Source: Flammeovirgaceae bacterium UBA2786 (GTDB lineage Bacteria; Bacteroidota; Bacteroidia; Cytophagales; Cyclobacteriaceae). Taken from it: DNA of 9,642 nt. Below, piece by piece: positions 1 to 6,539 of this stretch (position 1 is its first letter; every line of letters begins with the position of its first letter). The translations under genes and the position numbers were made by a program. The stretch is taken from NCBI GenBank assembly GCA_002352225.1, contig DEIA01000017.1, positions 1 through 9,642 on the forward strand, written 5' to 3'. Below the pieces are notes generated by a model, which did not search any database, was not told where the DNA came from, and saw nothing but the letters and a program-made list of their open reading frames with translations.

Positions 1-947
1 TCGCGCTTGGCTACACCAATGCGATCGCAAAAATCGCGGATGGCTTCCGGTGTGTAACCTCTTCTGCGTACACCGCTGAGTGTAGGCATGCGTGGGTCGT
101 CCCAACCGCTTACGTGTTTTTCATTCACCAGCTGAAGCAGTTTGCGTTTGCTCATCATCGTATACGTCATGTTCAAACGGGCAAACTCATATTGTTTTGA
201 GGGATATATCTCCAGGTTATCGATACACCAATCGTATAGCTCGCGGTGCGGAACAAACTCGAGTGTACAAATGCTGTGCGTTATCTGCTCAATAGAATCG
301 CTTTGGCCGTGGGCAAAGTCATACATGGGGTAGATGCACCAGGTATCGCCCGTGCGGTGGTGGTGCGCATGCTTAATACGGTATAATACCGGATCGCGCA
401 TCAGCATGTTGGTATGAGCCATATCAATTTTGGCACGCAATACTTTTGAACCATCAGGGTACTTGCCGGCTTTCATATCGGCAAACAAAGCCAGATTTTC
501 TTCAATTGAGCGAGTGCGATATGCACTGTTGGTACCGGGCCGGGTAGGGGTACCTTTTTGTGTTGCCATTTCTTCGCTGGTGCTGTCATCTACATAGGCC
601 AATCCTTTGGCTATCAGCTTTACAGCAAACTCATACAACTGAGCAAAGTAGTCGGAAGCATACAACTCCTCAGACCAACTAAAGCCCAACCATTTTACAT
701 CGCCCTTAATACCTTCTACGTATTCGGTTTCTTCTGTTACGGGGTTGGTATCGTCAAACCGAAGATTGGTTTTGCCTCCATACTTTAGAGCTAATCCAAA
801 ATTGAGGCAGATGCTTTTGGCATGCCCCAGGTGCAGATAGCCATTGGGTTCTGGCGGAAAGCGGGTTGCAATGCGGGTATGTTTTCCTTCCTTTAAATCG
901 TTCTCGATTATCTCTTCAATAAAATTCAAACTCTTTTCTTCGGCCAT
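1..947 (-). CDS. glnS: Glutaminyl-tRNA synthetase, N-terminal part (cut by window edge)
   Basis: The enzyme charges tRNA-Gln with glutamine using ATP in the cytoplasm. Only the first 315 codons lie here; the gene runs off the left edge, and the bacterial family is usually about 550 residues. The class I signature is complete: PPEPNGYLHLGH at residues 31-42 is the HIGH motif, and MSKRK at 265-269 is the KMSKS loop. RFDDTNP (63-69), WCIYPMYDF (203-211) and GWDDPRMPTL (281-290) match GlnRS rather than GluRS. The start is the ATG at 947, giving MAEEKSLNF; no earlier in-frame start aligns with the family. It is divergent from the metal regulator across a 110-bp spacer and is probably not functionally tied to the copper genes. 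The N-terminal half of the catalytic region reads without interruption. Confidence 0.97.
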   Translation of the reverse strand, partial: MAEEKSLNFIEEIIENDLKEGKHTRIATRFPPEPNGYLHLGHAKSICLNFGLALKYGGKTNLRFDDTNPVTEETEYVEGIKGDVKWLGFSWSEELYASDYFAQLYEFAVKLIAKGLAYVDDSTSEEMATQKGTPTRPGTNSAYRTRSIEENLALFADMKAGKYPDGSKVLRAKIDMAHTNMLMRDPVLYRIKHAHHHRTGDTWCIYPMYDFAHGQSDSIEQITHSICTLEFVPHRELYDWCIDNLEIYPSKQYEFARLNMTYTMMSKRKLLQLVNEKHVSGWDDPRMPTLSGVRRRGYTPEAIRDFCDRIGVAKR

Positions 948-1057
948 GGTATTTTAAAAGGTGTAAAGGTAACCGTCTGCCTGTATTTTGAGAAGTGGCC
1001 TAAGCGGATTTATCTTACCGGGCAACTTTTCGGGATTTCTACCTGTTAATTATAAGA
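948..1057. promoter_or_regulatory. Divergent intergenic region, weak promoter candidates both ways
   Basis: This 110-bp spacer must hold the starts of both glnS (minus) and the HMA-AraC gene (plus). On the plus strand, TTG at 988-990 is followed after 20 bases by TATCTTAC at 1011-1018, a two-mismatch version of the Bacteroidota -7 box TAnnTTTG at about the right distance from the -33 TTG. On the minus strand, TACCTTTA (complement of 964-971) is a one-mismatch -7 box about 17 bases upstream of the glnS ATG. Neither is strong. No clear Shine-Dalgarno sequence precedes the ATG at 1058. I see no convincing long palindrome; GGTAA (968-972) and TTACC (1015-1019) are complementary but far apart. Confidence 0.3.
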
Positions 1058-1630
1058 ATGAGCGTACTTCATATTAAGAACATGGTTTGCAGCCGCTGTA
1101 TTATGGCGGTTAGTGAAGAATTAAAAAAACTTGGGTTGGAGACAGAACGGGTTGACCTGGGAGAGGTGGTTCTTAAAGCTGAGCCTAACCCGCAGCAACT
1201 GGCCCGGTTGGATGAATCCCTTTTAAAACTTGGCTTCGAGCGATTGGATGATAAGAAATCAAAACTGATTGAAGCTATTAAGAATACTATTATTCAGCTT
1301 ATTCACCATTCAAATGCGGCAGACCGGAAGTATAACTGGTCTGATATACTGGCCGATGAACTGTATCATGATTATAACCATCTTAGCAGTTTATTTTCCA
1401 GCGTAGAAGGTATTACACTGGAACAGTATATTATCCGGCAAAAGGTGGAGCGGGTAAAAGAGTTGATTTCGTATGAAGAGCTAACCATAAGCGAAATAGC
1501 CGACCGCCTTGGGTATAGCAGTGTGGCACACCTGTCGGCACAGTTCAAAAAGATTACCGGGCTTACACCATCTGATTTTAAGAAACATCATACCAGCCAC
1601 CTGCGCAAACCGCTGGATGGAATTCTATAA
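1058..1630 (+). CDS. HMA-AraC fusion: probable metal-responsive transcription regulator
   Basis: This is a 190-aa one-component regulator. Residues 1-65 look like a heavy-metal-associated (HMA) ferredoxin-like domain. A first strand (VLHIKNM) leads into the loop M9-V-C11-S-R-C14, followed by a helix, two strands (about 28-40), a helix (45-58) and a last strand (FERLDD). Residues 90-177 are the AraC/XylS DNA-binding domain. The second helix-turn-helix, ISEIADRLGYSSVAHLSAQF (144-163), with KKITGLTPSDFKK after it, is a textbook AraC signature. The usual AraC sugar-binding or cupin sensor is absent, so the CxxC domain is the only candidate sensor. It lies 69 bp upstream of copA on the same strand, which suggests control of copA in response to Cu(I) or another soft metal; the metal and whether it activates or represses are inference. 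It could instead be a scavenged-metal switch, but its location argues for copper. Confidence 0.88.
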   Translation: MSVLHIKNMVCSRCIMAVSEELKKLGLETERVDLGEVVLKAEPNPQQLARLDESLLKLGFERLDDKKSKLIEAIKNTIIQLIHHSNAADRKYNWSDILADELYHDYNHLSSLFSSVEGITLEQYIIRQKVERVKELISYEELTISEIADRLGYSSVAHLSAQFKKITGLTPSDFKKHHTSHLRKPLDGIL

Positions 1631-1699
1631 CTCTTATTGAAAATTACGTAAGCACTTTATTGAGCCATTGCCGTTAATTTGAATACTAAATAACAGGTT
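1631..1699 (+). promoter_or_regulatory. copA upstream region: direct repeats plus a -7-like box
   Basis: The 69-bp gap holds two exact copies of TTATTGA, at 1634-1640 and 1657-1663. They lie on the same strand 23 bp apart, roughly two helical turns, the arrangement typical of AraC-family operator half-sites. Eleven bases after the second copy is TTAATTTG (1674-1681), one mismatch from the Bacteroidota -7 box TAnnTTTG, which would place the transcript start near 1688 and leave a short leader before the ATG at 1700. No TTG sits at the -33 distance, so the promoter may need an activator bound at the repeats. The start codon has no purine-rich Shine-Dalgarno sequence. The operator assignment is inference from position and repeat geometry. 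Confidence 0.4.
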
Positions 1700-3913
1700 A
1701 TGGCAATGGAACAAATTGTAAAACAAACGTTTCCGGTGTTGGAAATGACGTGTGCTGCCTGCGCAGTAAGTGTAGAATCTATTTTAAATAACACACCCGG
1801 GGTGCAAAAGGCAGCCGTAAACTATGCTAACCAAAGCGCTTTGGTTGAATATAACCAGACGCAGATAACTCCTAATCAGATAAAAGCAGCAGTTCAGTCA
1901 ATCGGCTACGATCTGGTTGTGGATGATGGTGGCAATCCTGATTTAATTCAGCAATACGAGCAAGAGCACTATAAGCAGTTAAAGAACCGTACAATTGGAG
2001 CCATTGCTCTTTCCATTCCGGTAGTGATTCTAAGTATGTTTTTCATGGACTGGCAATACACCAACTACATTGCCATGATTCTTACGGCTCCGGTTGTATT
2101 TTATTTTGGGAGAAGCTTCTTTGTTCATGCCTGGAAGCAGGCGCGTAACGGCCGGGCTAATATGGATACTCTGGTAGCCTTATCTACCGGAATTGCTTTT
2201 TTATTCAGCATGTTTAATACCGTGTTTCCCGAGTATTGGCATAGCCGCGGGTTGCATGCCCATGCCTACTTTGAATCGGCCGCGGTGGTTATTGCATTTA
2301 TCTCGCTGGGTAAGTTGCTTGAAGAACGGGCTAAGTCAAGTACATCTTCTGCATTAAAGAAACTGATAGGCTTGCAGCCGAAGGTGGTATTGGCACGCAT
2401 ACAAGGCGTGGAGAAAGAGTTGCCCATTGCCGATGTGCAGACAGGCTATACGCTGATTGTAAAACCAGGTGAAAAGATTCCGGTAGATGGCACGCTTGCA
2501 AGCGGGCAATCTTTTGTGGATGAAAGTATGATTAGTGGTGAACCTGTGCCGGTTGAAAAGATGCCGGGCGATAAAGTTTTTTCAGGTACCATCAATCAAA
2601 AAGGAAGTTTCGAATTTGTAGCTGAAAAAGTAGGTGCCAATACGTTGCTTGCACAGATTATTAAAATGGTGAAAGAAGCACAGGGCAGTAAGGCACCGGT
2701 ACAAAAACTGGTGGATAAAATTGCCGGTGTATTTGTGCCGGTAGTACTGGGGATTTCAATAGTAACATTTGCCGTTTGGATGATTGCCGGTGGCGATCAG
2801 GCCTTTACTCATGCTTTATTAACCTCTGTTACGGTTTTGGTAATTGCCTGTCCTTGTGCGTTGGGCCTAGCCACGCCTACAGCTATTATGGTAGGTATTG
2901 GTAAAGGCGCAGAAAATAATATCCTCATTAAAGATGCCGAGAGCCTTGAGTTGGCACATCGGGTAAATGCTGTTGTGTTGGATAAAACAGGTACAATAAC
3001 TCAGGGAAAGCCAGCCCTTACCGAATTGATCTGGGCTAACGGAGAACAAGCGCTTGCTCCTGTACTTTATGCGCTCGAACGAAAATCAGAACATCCGCTG
3101 GCCGAAGCCGTTGTGCAGGCCCTCCAGGAGCATAACGCATCGGTAGTAGTTGAAGAATTTGAAAGCTTAACGGCACGCGGAGTTAAAGGCAAAGTAAATG
3201 GCCAATGGTATTGGGTTGGAAACGCAAAACTGTTGATGGAAAATCAAATTCCGTTTACAGACGAGTGGCAGGAAAAATCCAGACACCTTCAGGCGCAAGC
3301 CAGAACGGTTATCTTTTTTGCTAACCAGAACGGTGTATTGGCCTTGCTCGCTATTGCCGATCCCATAAAGGAAACTTCTAAGGCTGCCGTTCAAGCCTTA
3401 CAGGATAAAGGTATTGATGTTTACTTGCTCACAGGCGATAATGTGGCTACTGCGGCTTCGGTTGCGCAACAGGTGGGAATAAATCATTACCAGGCAGAAG
3501 TTCTTCCAACCGATAAAGCAAACTTTGTAAAACAGTTACAGCAACAGGGAAAACTGGTGGCTATGGTTGGCGATGGTATAAACGATTCGCAGGCGTTGGC
3601 TCAGGCCGATGTAAGTATTGCTATGGGCAAGGGATCGGACATTGCTATGGACGTAGCAAAAATGACACTCATCACATCAGACCTTATGGCCATACCCAAA
3701 GCATTGAAACTATCTACGCGTACAGTGCAGGGGATAAGACAGAATTTATTCTGGGCTTTTATTTACAACCTTATTGGTATTCCGCTGGCGGCAGGTGTTC
3801 TGTTTCCGGTTAACGGATTTTTACTTGACCCCATGATAGCCGGGGCAGCCATGGCGCTGAGTTCAGTAAGCGTTGTGGCTAACAGCTTGCGCCTTAAATG
3901 GGCTAGCTTATAG
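1700..3913 (+). CDS. copA: Copper-exporting P1B-1-type ATPase CopA
   Basis: This is a 737-aa inner-membrane pump that hydrolyses ATP to move Cu(I) (or Ag(I)) out of the cytoplasm. There is a single N-terminal HMA domain (about 10-75) with MTCAAC, C18 and C21. The membrane copper site CPC is at C384-C386. The phosphorylation motif DKTGT has its aspartate at D428. The nucleotide-binding HP pair is H465-P466, the hinge GDGIND is at 624-629, and the actuator loop is SGEP (279-282). The late membrane residues Y689-N690 and M718-xx-S721-S722 are those that define the Cu(I) subgroup P1B-1, as opposed to the Zn/Cd/Pb pumps. The length is normal for a one-HMA CopA. The start is taken at the ATG at 1700; the in-frame ATG at 1706 is an alternative. 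It follows the HMA-AraC gene and precedes a stand-alone HMA gene, consistent with a copper-resistance island. Confidence 0.96.
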   Translation: MAMEQIVKQTFPVLEMTCAACAVSVESILNNTPGVQKAAVNYANQSALVEYNQTQITPNQIKAAVQSIGYDLVVDDGGNPDLIQQYEQEHYKQLKNRTIGAIALSIPVVILSMFFMDWQYTNYIAMILTAPVVFYFGRSFFVHAWKQARNGRANMDTLVALSTGIAFLFSMFNTVFPEYWHSRGLHAHAYFESAAVVIAFISLGKLLEERAKSSTSSALKKLIGLQPKVVLARIQGVEKELPIADVQTGYTLIVKPGEKIPVDGTLASGQSFVDESMISGEPVPVEKMPGDKVFSGTINQKGSFEFVAEKVGANTLLAQIIKMVKEAQGSKAPVQKLVDKIAGVFVPVVLGISIVTFAVWMIAGGDQAFTHALLTSVTVLVIACPCALGLATPTAIMVGIGKGAENNILIKDAESLELAHRVNAVVLDKTGTITQGKPALTELIWANGEQALAPVLYALERKSEHPLAEAVVQALQEHNASVVVEEFESLTARGVKGKVNGQWYWVGNAKLLMENQIPFTDEWQEKSRHLQAQARTVIFFANQNGVLALLAIADPIKETSKAAVQALQDKGIDVYLLTGDNVATAASVAQQVGINHYQAEVLPTDKANFVKQLQQQGKLVAMVGDGINDSQALAQADVSIAMGKGSDIAMDVAKMTLITSDLMAIPKALKLSTRTVQGIRQNLFWAFIYNLIGIPLAAGVLFPVNGFLLDPMIAGAAMALSSVSVVANSLRLKWASL

Positions 3914-3999
3914 AAAGGAATTATGTAATTCTTTGATGGATTTGTGTAAAATCAGTTCTGTTTTGAATAGTAATTTTGAAACGATAAATACTTTTAATT
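3914..3999 (+). promoter_or_regulatory. Spacer with small palindrome and good -7 promoter box
   Basis: Immediately after the copA stop lies a perfect palindrome, GAATTATGTAATTC (3918-3931), followed by TTT. It could be a weak AT-rich terminator or a binding site. Further on, TAATTTTG at 3971-3978 matches the Bacteroidota -7 element TAnnTTTG exactly and sits 21 bases before the ATG at 4000. No TTG stands at the ideal -33 spacing; the nearest, at 3942-3944, is 26 bases upstream. TTTTGAA occurs twice, at 3961-3967 and 3974-3980. The stretch after the -7 box (GAA, then AC, then ATAAATA) resembles the one before copA. The small HMA gene therefore probably has its own promoter, perhaps in addition to read-through from copA. 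Confidence 0.45.
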
Positions 4000-4209
4000 A
4001 TGGAAATAAAATATAAAACCAACATTAAGTGCGATGCTTGCGTGGCAAAAGTGACCCCGGCATTGAACGAAACAGTAGGCGAAAACCAGTGGAAAGTTGA
4101 TTTAACTGACCCGGCCCGTGTGTTAACGGTAACCGTACAGGAAGATAAAACGAATAGTTTGGCGGAAGCACTCCAGAAAGTAGGGTATAAAGCAGAGCGG
4201 TTAGGTTAA
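4000..4209 (+). CDS. Stand-alone HMA-domain protein, candidate copper chaperone
   Basis: This is a 69-aa cytoplasmic protein made of one heavy-metal-associated domain. The metal loop is I-K-C11-D-A-C14-V near the N-terminus, followed by the expected helix (VAKVTPALNE), strands around 31-36 (WKVDLT) and 42-48 (VLTVTV), a second helix (SLAEALQKVGY) and a short final strand. There is no signal peptide. In the CopZ/Atx1 family such proteins carry Cu(I) to the pump's HMA domain. The methionine usually two residues before the first cysteine is lysine here, a pattern I associate with Bacteroidota HMA proteins of this group, so its metal preference is less certain than for classical CopZ. Its position 86 bp after copA supports the chaperone reading. 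It ends 41 bp before the DUF3347 gene. Confidence 0.85.
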   Translation: MEIKYKTNIKCDACVAKVTPALNETVGENQWKVDLTDPARVLTVTVQEDKTNSLAEALQKVGYKAERLG

Positions 4210-4216
4210 CTATTAT

Positions 4217-4224
4217 TAATTTTG
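4217..4224 (+). promoter_or_regulatory. Candidate -7 promoter box for the three-lipoprotein operon
   Basis: TAATTTTG matches TAnnTTTG exactly and is the same octamer found before the small HMA gene. It lies 26 bases upstream of the ATG at 4251, a reasonable leader length. The -33 TTG is not evident at the proper distance, since that region is the end of the HMA coding sequence. TTATTAA occurs at 4213-4219 and 4232-4238 around it. This may be a separate start point for the downstream genes. Confidence 0.4.
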
Positions 4225-4250
4225 ATGACTTTTATTAAACCGATCAATTG

Positions 4251-4856
4251 ATGAAAACAAAACTCACCACCCTTACCTTATTTGTTTACCTGTTAGCGTT
4301 CGCATTTTCCTGTTCAGACAAAAAGCAGGAGGCACAGCAGGAACAGACGGAAATGGACCATGCATCAACTACCGAAATGCCTGAGGCAACAGCACCGGCA
4401 TTTACCGTTAATGCTGAGTTTCAAAGTCAACTGGCCGCAACTTTTACTGCCTACCTCAATATGAAAGACGCTTTTGTAGCTACCGATGCAACGGCTGTAA
4501 ACGATGCTGCATCTAAAACACAGGGGGCTCTTGCTGCGGTAGATATGAAGTTACTTGAAGGTGCGGCACATAACGATTGGATGACCTACCAAAACGAATT
4601 GGATGGTGCCTTAAAAAACATTCAGTCAACCGATGATATTGAGAAAAAGCGTGAGATTTTTAGTGCAGCTTCTGATGCACTATATAAAAGCATCAAAGCA
4701 TTTGGTTTAGGAGGCACAACAGCATTCTACGAGTATTGTCCAATGGCCTTTAACAACGAGGGCGGGTATTGGTTAAGCGATAACAGCGAAATCCGCAATC
4801 CCTATTTTGGCGATAAGATGTTGAAGTGTGGTTCAGTTGCTGAAGTGCTGAAATGA
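4251..4856 (+). CDS. DUF3347 lipoprotein, probable periplasmic metal-binding protein
   Basis: This is a 201-aa predicted lipoprotein. A charged-hydrophobic signal peptide ends in the lipobox A-F-S-C21, then a low-complexity linker rich in Gln, Glu, Met and His (about 25-48). The body is a helical domain (about 54-150) followed by the conserved C-terminal block of DUF3347: YEYCPMAFNN (160-169, C163-P-M165), YWLS (173-176), IRNPYFGDKML (181-191) and C193-G. Domains of this type also occur in Bacteroidota heavy-metal efflux proteins. The C163/M165 and M190/C193 residues could form a soft-metal site, but this is inference and the family has no firmly known function. The ATG at 4251 is preferred over the TTG just before it at 4248. 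The stop overlaps the next start as ATGA at 4853-4856, implying translational coupling with the thioredoxin-like gene. Confidence 0.85.
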   Translation: MKTKLTTLTLFVYLLAFAFSCSDKKQEAQQEQTEMDHASTTEMPEATAPAFTVNAEFQSQLAATFTAYLNMKDAFVATDATAVNDAASKTQGALAAVDMKLLEGAAHNDWMTYQNELDGALKNIQSTDDIEKKREIFSAASDALYKSIKAFGLGGTTAFYEYCPMAFNNEGGYWLSDNSEIRNPYFGDKMLKCGSVAEVLK

Positions 4857-5335
4857 GACGGCTTTCGTTTCTTTTGCTGCTTGTTGTATTTGGTTGCTCT
4901 ACTTCACAAAAGGAAAGTGGAGCCATTGAACTTGCTGACTTGCGCCTTACGGATTTAGCCGGTAGCCCGGTTGATTTAGATCAATACAAGAACAAGACCG
5001 TATTGGTAAACGTTTGGGCAACCTGGTGCCGACCTTGTTTGCAGGAAATGCCCACATTAGCGGGGGCACAGGCTACGTTTTCAAATGAACCCATTGTATT
5101 TCTGTTTGCATCAAACGAAACTCTGAAGCAGATTGAAGGATTTAAACAGCGACAAAAATTTGACTTCAATTACCTGCACCTGAATAACCAGGAAGAGTTA
5201 GGTATACTGGCACTGCCTACAACATTTATTTTTAACAAGGAAGGCGAGTTAAAATTTTCGGAGGCAGGCTATCGCAATTGGGTTAGTGACGAGAGTACAC
5301 AACTAATCTCATCTATTTTAAATGATACGAAATAA
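4853..5335 (+). CDS. TlpA/ResA-like thioredoxin-fold lipoprotein
   Basis: This is a 160-aa predicted periplasmic thiol-disulfide protein anchored by lipid. The N-terminus is a short signal peptide with lipobox V-F-G-C15. The thioredoxin fold follows, with VLVNVWATWCRPC at 50-62; C59 and C62 are the redox pair, and the W-C-x-P-C form with a preceding A-T is typical of TlpA/ResA proteins. The cis-proline is P122 in LALPTTFIF. Members of this family reduce disulfides on exported proteins, for example apocytochromes or copper-site proteins of cytochrome oxidase. It starts inside the stop codon of the DUF3347 gene and overlaps the beta-propeller gene by 14 bp, so all three are probably made together. 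A likely role is to keep the cysteines of its two neighbours reduced; that partner choice is inferred from the gene order only. Confidence 0.9.
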   Translation: MRRLSFLLLLVVFGCSTSQKESGAIELADLRLTDLAGSPVDLDQYKNKTVLVNVWATWCRPCLQEMPTLAGAQATFSNEPIVFLFASNETLKQIEGFKQRQKFDFNYLHLNNQEELGILALPTTFIFNKEGELKFSEAGYRNWVSDESTQLISSILNDTK

Positions 5336-6512
5336 AATCTTTGTATTACTGATCTTTGCTTTTGCTTGCCAGCAGAAGGCTCCATCTATTGTTCAGCTTA
5401 CATCACCGGCCGGTAATAATTCAGAAGAGCCTTATTTGTTTTCTGATGAAACAGGCAATGTGTTTCTGTCGTGGGTAGAGAGAGCTGACAGCAGCACCAC
5501 ACTGCATTACTCGAGCCTTTCAGATGCCGGATGGGCAGAACCAACCGTAATTGCCTCCGGAAAAGAATGGTTTGTGAATTGGGCAGATTACCCCATGCTA
5601 TCGGTTAACAAGGGAAAGTACATGGCGCATTTTCTAGACAAAAGTGGCGAAGGCACATTTGCATACGATGTAAAGCTTACTACGTCAACCGATGGAAAAA
5701 CCTGGAGTACCCCGACCATACTTCATGATGATGGCAAACAAGCCGAGCATGGTTTTGTTTCCCTGCTTCCTTATGGTGATAATTTTTTGGTAGTGTGGCT
5801 GGATGGCCGCAATACGGTTATGGAGGGAATGGAAAACATGGATCACGAAGGTCACCATGGTTCCATGTCGTTACGGGCAGCGGTAGTAGATGGTTCCGGT
5901 GCAAAACTGAACGAGTGGGAATTGGATAACAAAACCTGCGATTGCTGCCAGACCATTGCGGTAATGACTGCCAATGGCCCGGCCGTAATTTATCGCGATC
6001 GCTCTGATGATGAAATCCGCGATATGTCTATCGTTCGGTTAATCGATAATTCATGGACGCAACCTGTACCGGTTTATTCAGACCAATGGAAAATTGCAGG
6101 CTGCCCGGTAAACGGACCGAGGGCTGATGCAAAAGGAAATACACTGGCCGTGGCCTGGTTTACCGCAGCAGAAAATCAACCTCAGGTAAATGTGATTTTC
6201 TCATCAGACAATGGAGAGACATTTGGGCAACCTGTTCGTGTAAACAGTGAACCAACCATTGGGCGGGTAGATGTAATTTTGCTGGATGAGCATACGGCTG
6301 TTGTAAGTTGGATGGAAGGCGAAATGATTAAAGCCATGCGAATAAATAATGATGGATCTTTGGGAGACCCCATTCAGGTGGCTGCGGCATCTGAGGCTCG
6401 CTCCAGCGGGTTTCCACAGATGACACGCTCGGCCAACAACCTGATATTTGCATGGACCGATGTAGAAGCAAAAACCATTGGAACAGCTCAGCTAAGCCTG
6501 GATAATTTTTAA
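5322..6512 (+). CDS. Asp-box (sialidase-like) beta-propeller lipoprotein with CDCC motif
   Basis: This is a 396-aa predicted lipoprotein (signal peptide with lipobox F-A-C16). Repeats of the sialidase/BNR type suggest a propeller of about six blades: S122-T-D-G-K-T-W128 with PTIL after it, S294-x-D296-x-G-E-T-F301 with PVRV after it, and a degenerate copy around 66-76. A true sialidase role is doubtful: there is no convincing arginine triad or other glycosidase signature. Instead there is CDCCQT (C206, C208, C209), a GCPVNGP segment with C261, an IYRDRSDDEIRD block (223-234), WFTAAE (279-284), and a loop rich in Met and His (M167 to M182, including H175, H178 and H179). I recognise this arrangement as a recurrent uncharacterised exo-alpha-sialidase-like family. 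The Cys, Met and His clusters suggest metal, probably copper, binding. It overlaps the thioredoxin-like gene by 14 bp and closes the operon. Confidence 0.82.
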   Translation: MIRNKIFVLLIFAFACQQKAPSIVQLTSPAGNNSEEPYLFSDETGNVFLSWVERADSSTTLHYSSLSDAGWAEPTVIASGKEWFVNWADYPMLSVNKGKYMAHFLDKSGEGTFAYDVKLTTSTDGKTWSTPTILHDDGKQAEHGFVSLLPYGDNFLVVWLDGRNTVMEGMENMDHEGHHGSMSLRAAVVDGSGAKLNEWELDNKTCDCCQTIAVMTANGPAVIYRDRSDDEIRDMSIVRLIDNSWTQPVPVYSDQWKIAGCPVNGPRADAKGNTLAVAWFTAAENQPQVNVIFSSDNGETFGQPVRVNSEPTIGRVDVILLDEHTAVVSWMEGEMIKAMRINNDGSLGDPIQVAAASEARSSGFPQMTRSANNLIFAWTDVEAKTIGTAQLSLDNF

Positions 6513-6539
6513 GCACATTTGTATTAAGGGGTGTTAAAT

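Noticed and set aside
558..788. Plus-strand open frames within 92-788.
   Set aside because: All are antisense to the continuous glutaminyl-tRNA synthetase frame, whose motifs are intact; the translations are not protein-like.
2534..2545. CopA actuator loop reads SGEP instead of TGES.
   Set aside because: The catalytic Glu and Gly are kept and Ser for Thr is conservative; I regard it as normal variation among such pumps and not as a defect.
3918..3931. GAATTATGTAATTC palindrome as a rho-independent terminator after copA.
   Set aside because: The stem is short and almost all A-T with a tiny loop and only three T after it, so a terminator call is not justified. It is kept as an unassigned palindrome.
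4248..4250. TTG as the start of the DUF3347 gene.
   Set aside because: An ATG follows directly at 4251 and gives a normal lipoprotein signal peptide; the TTG adds one residue with no support.
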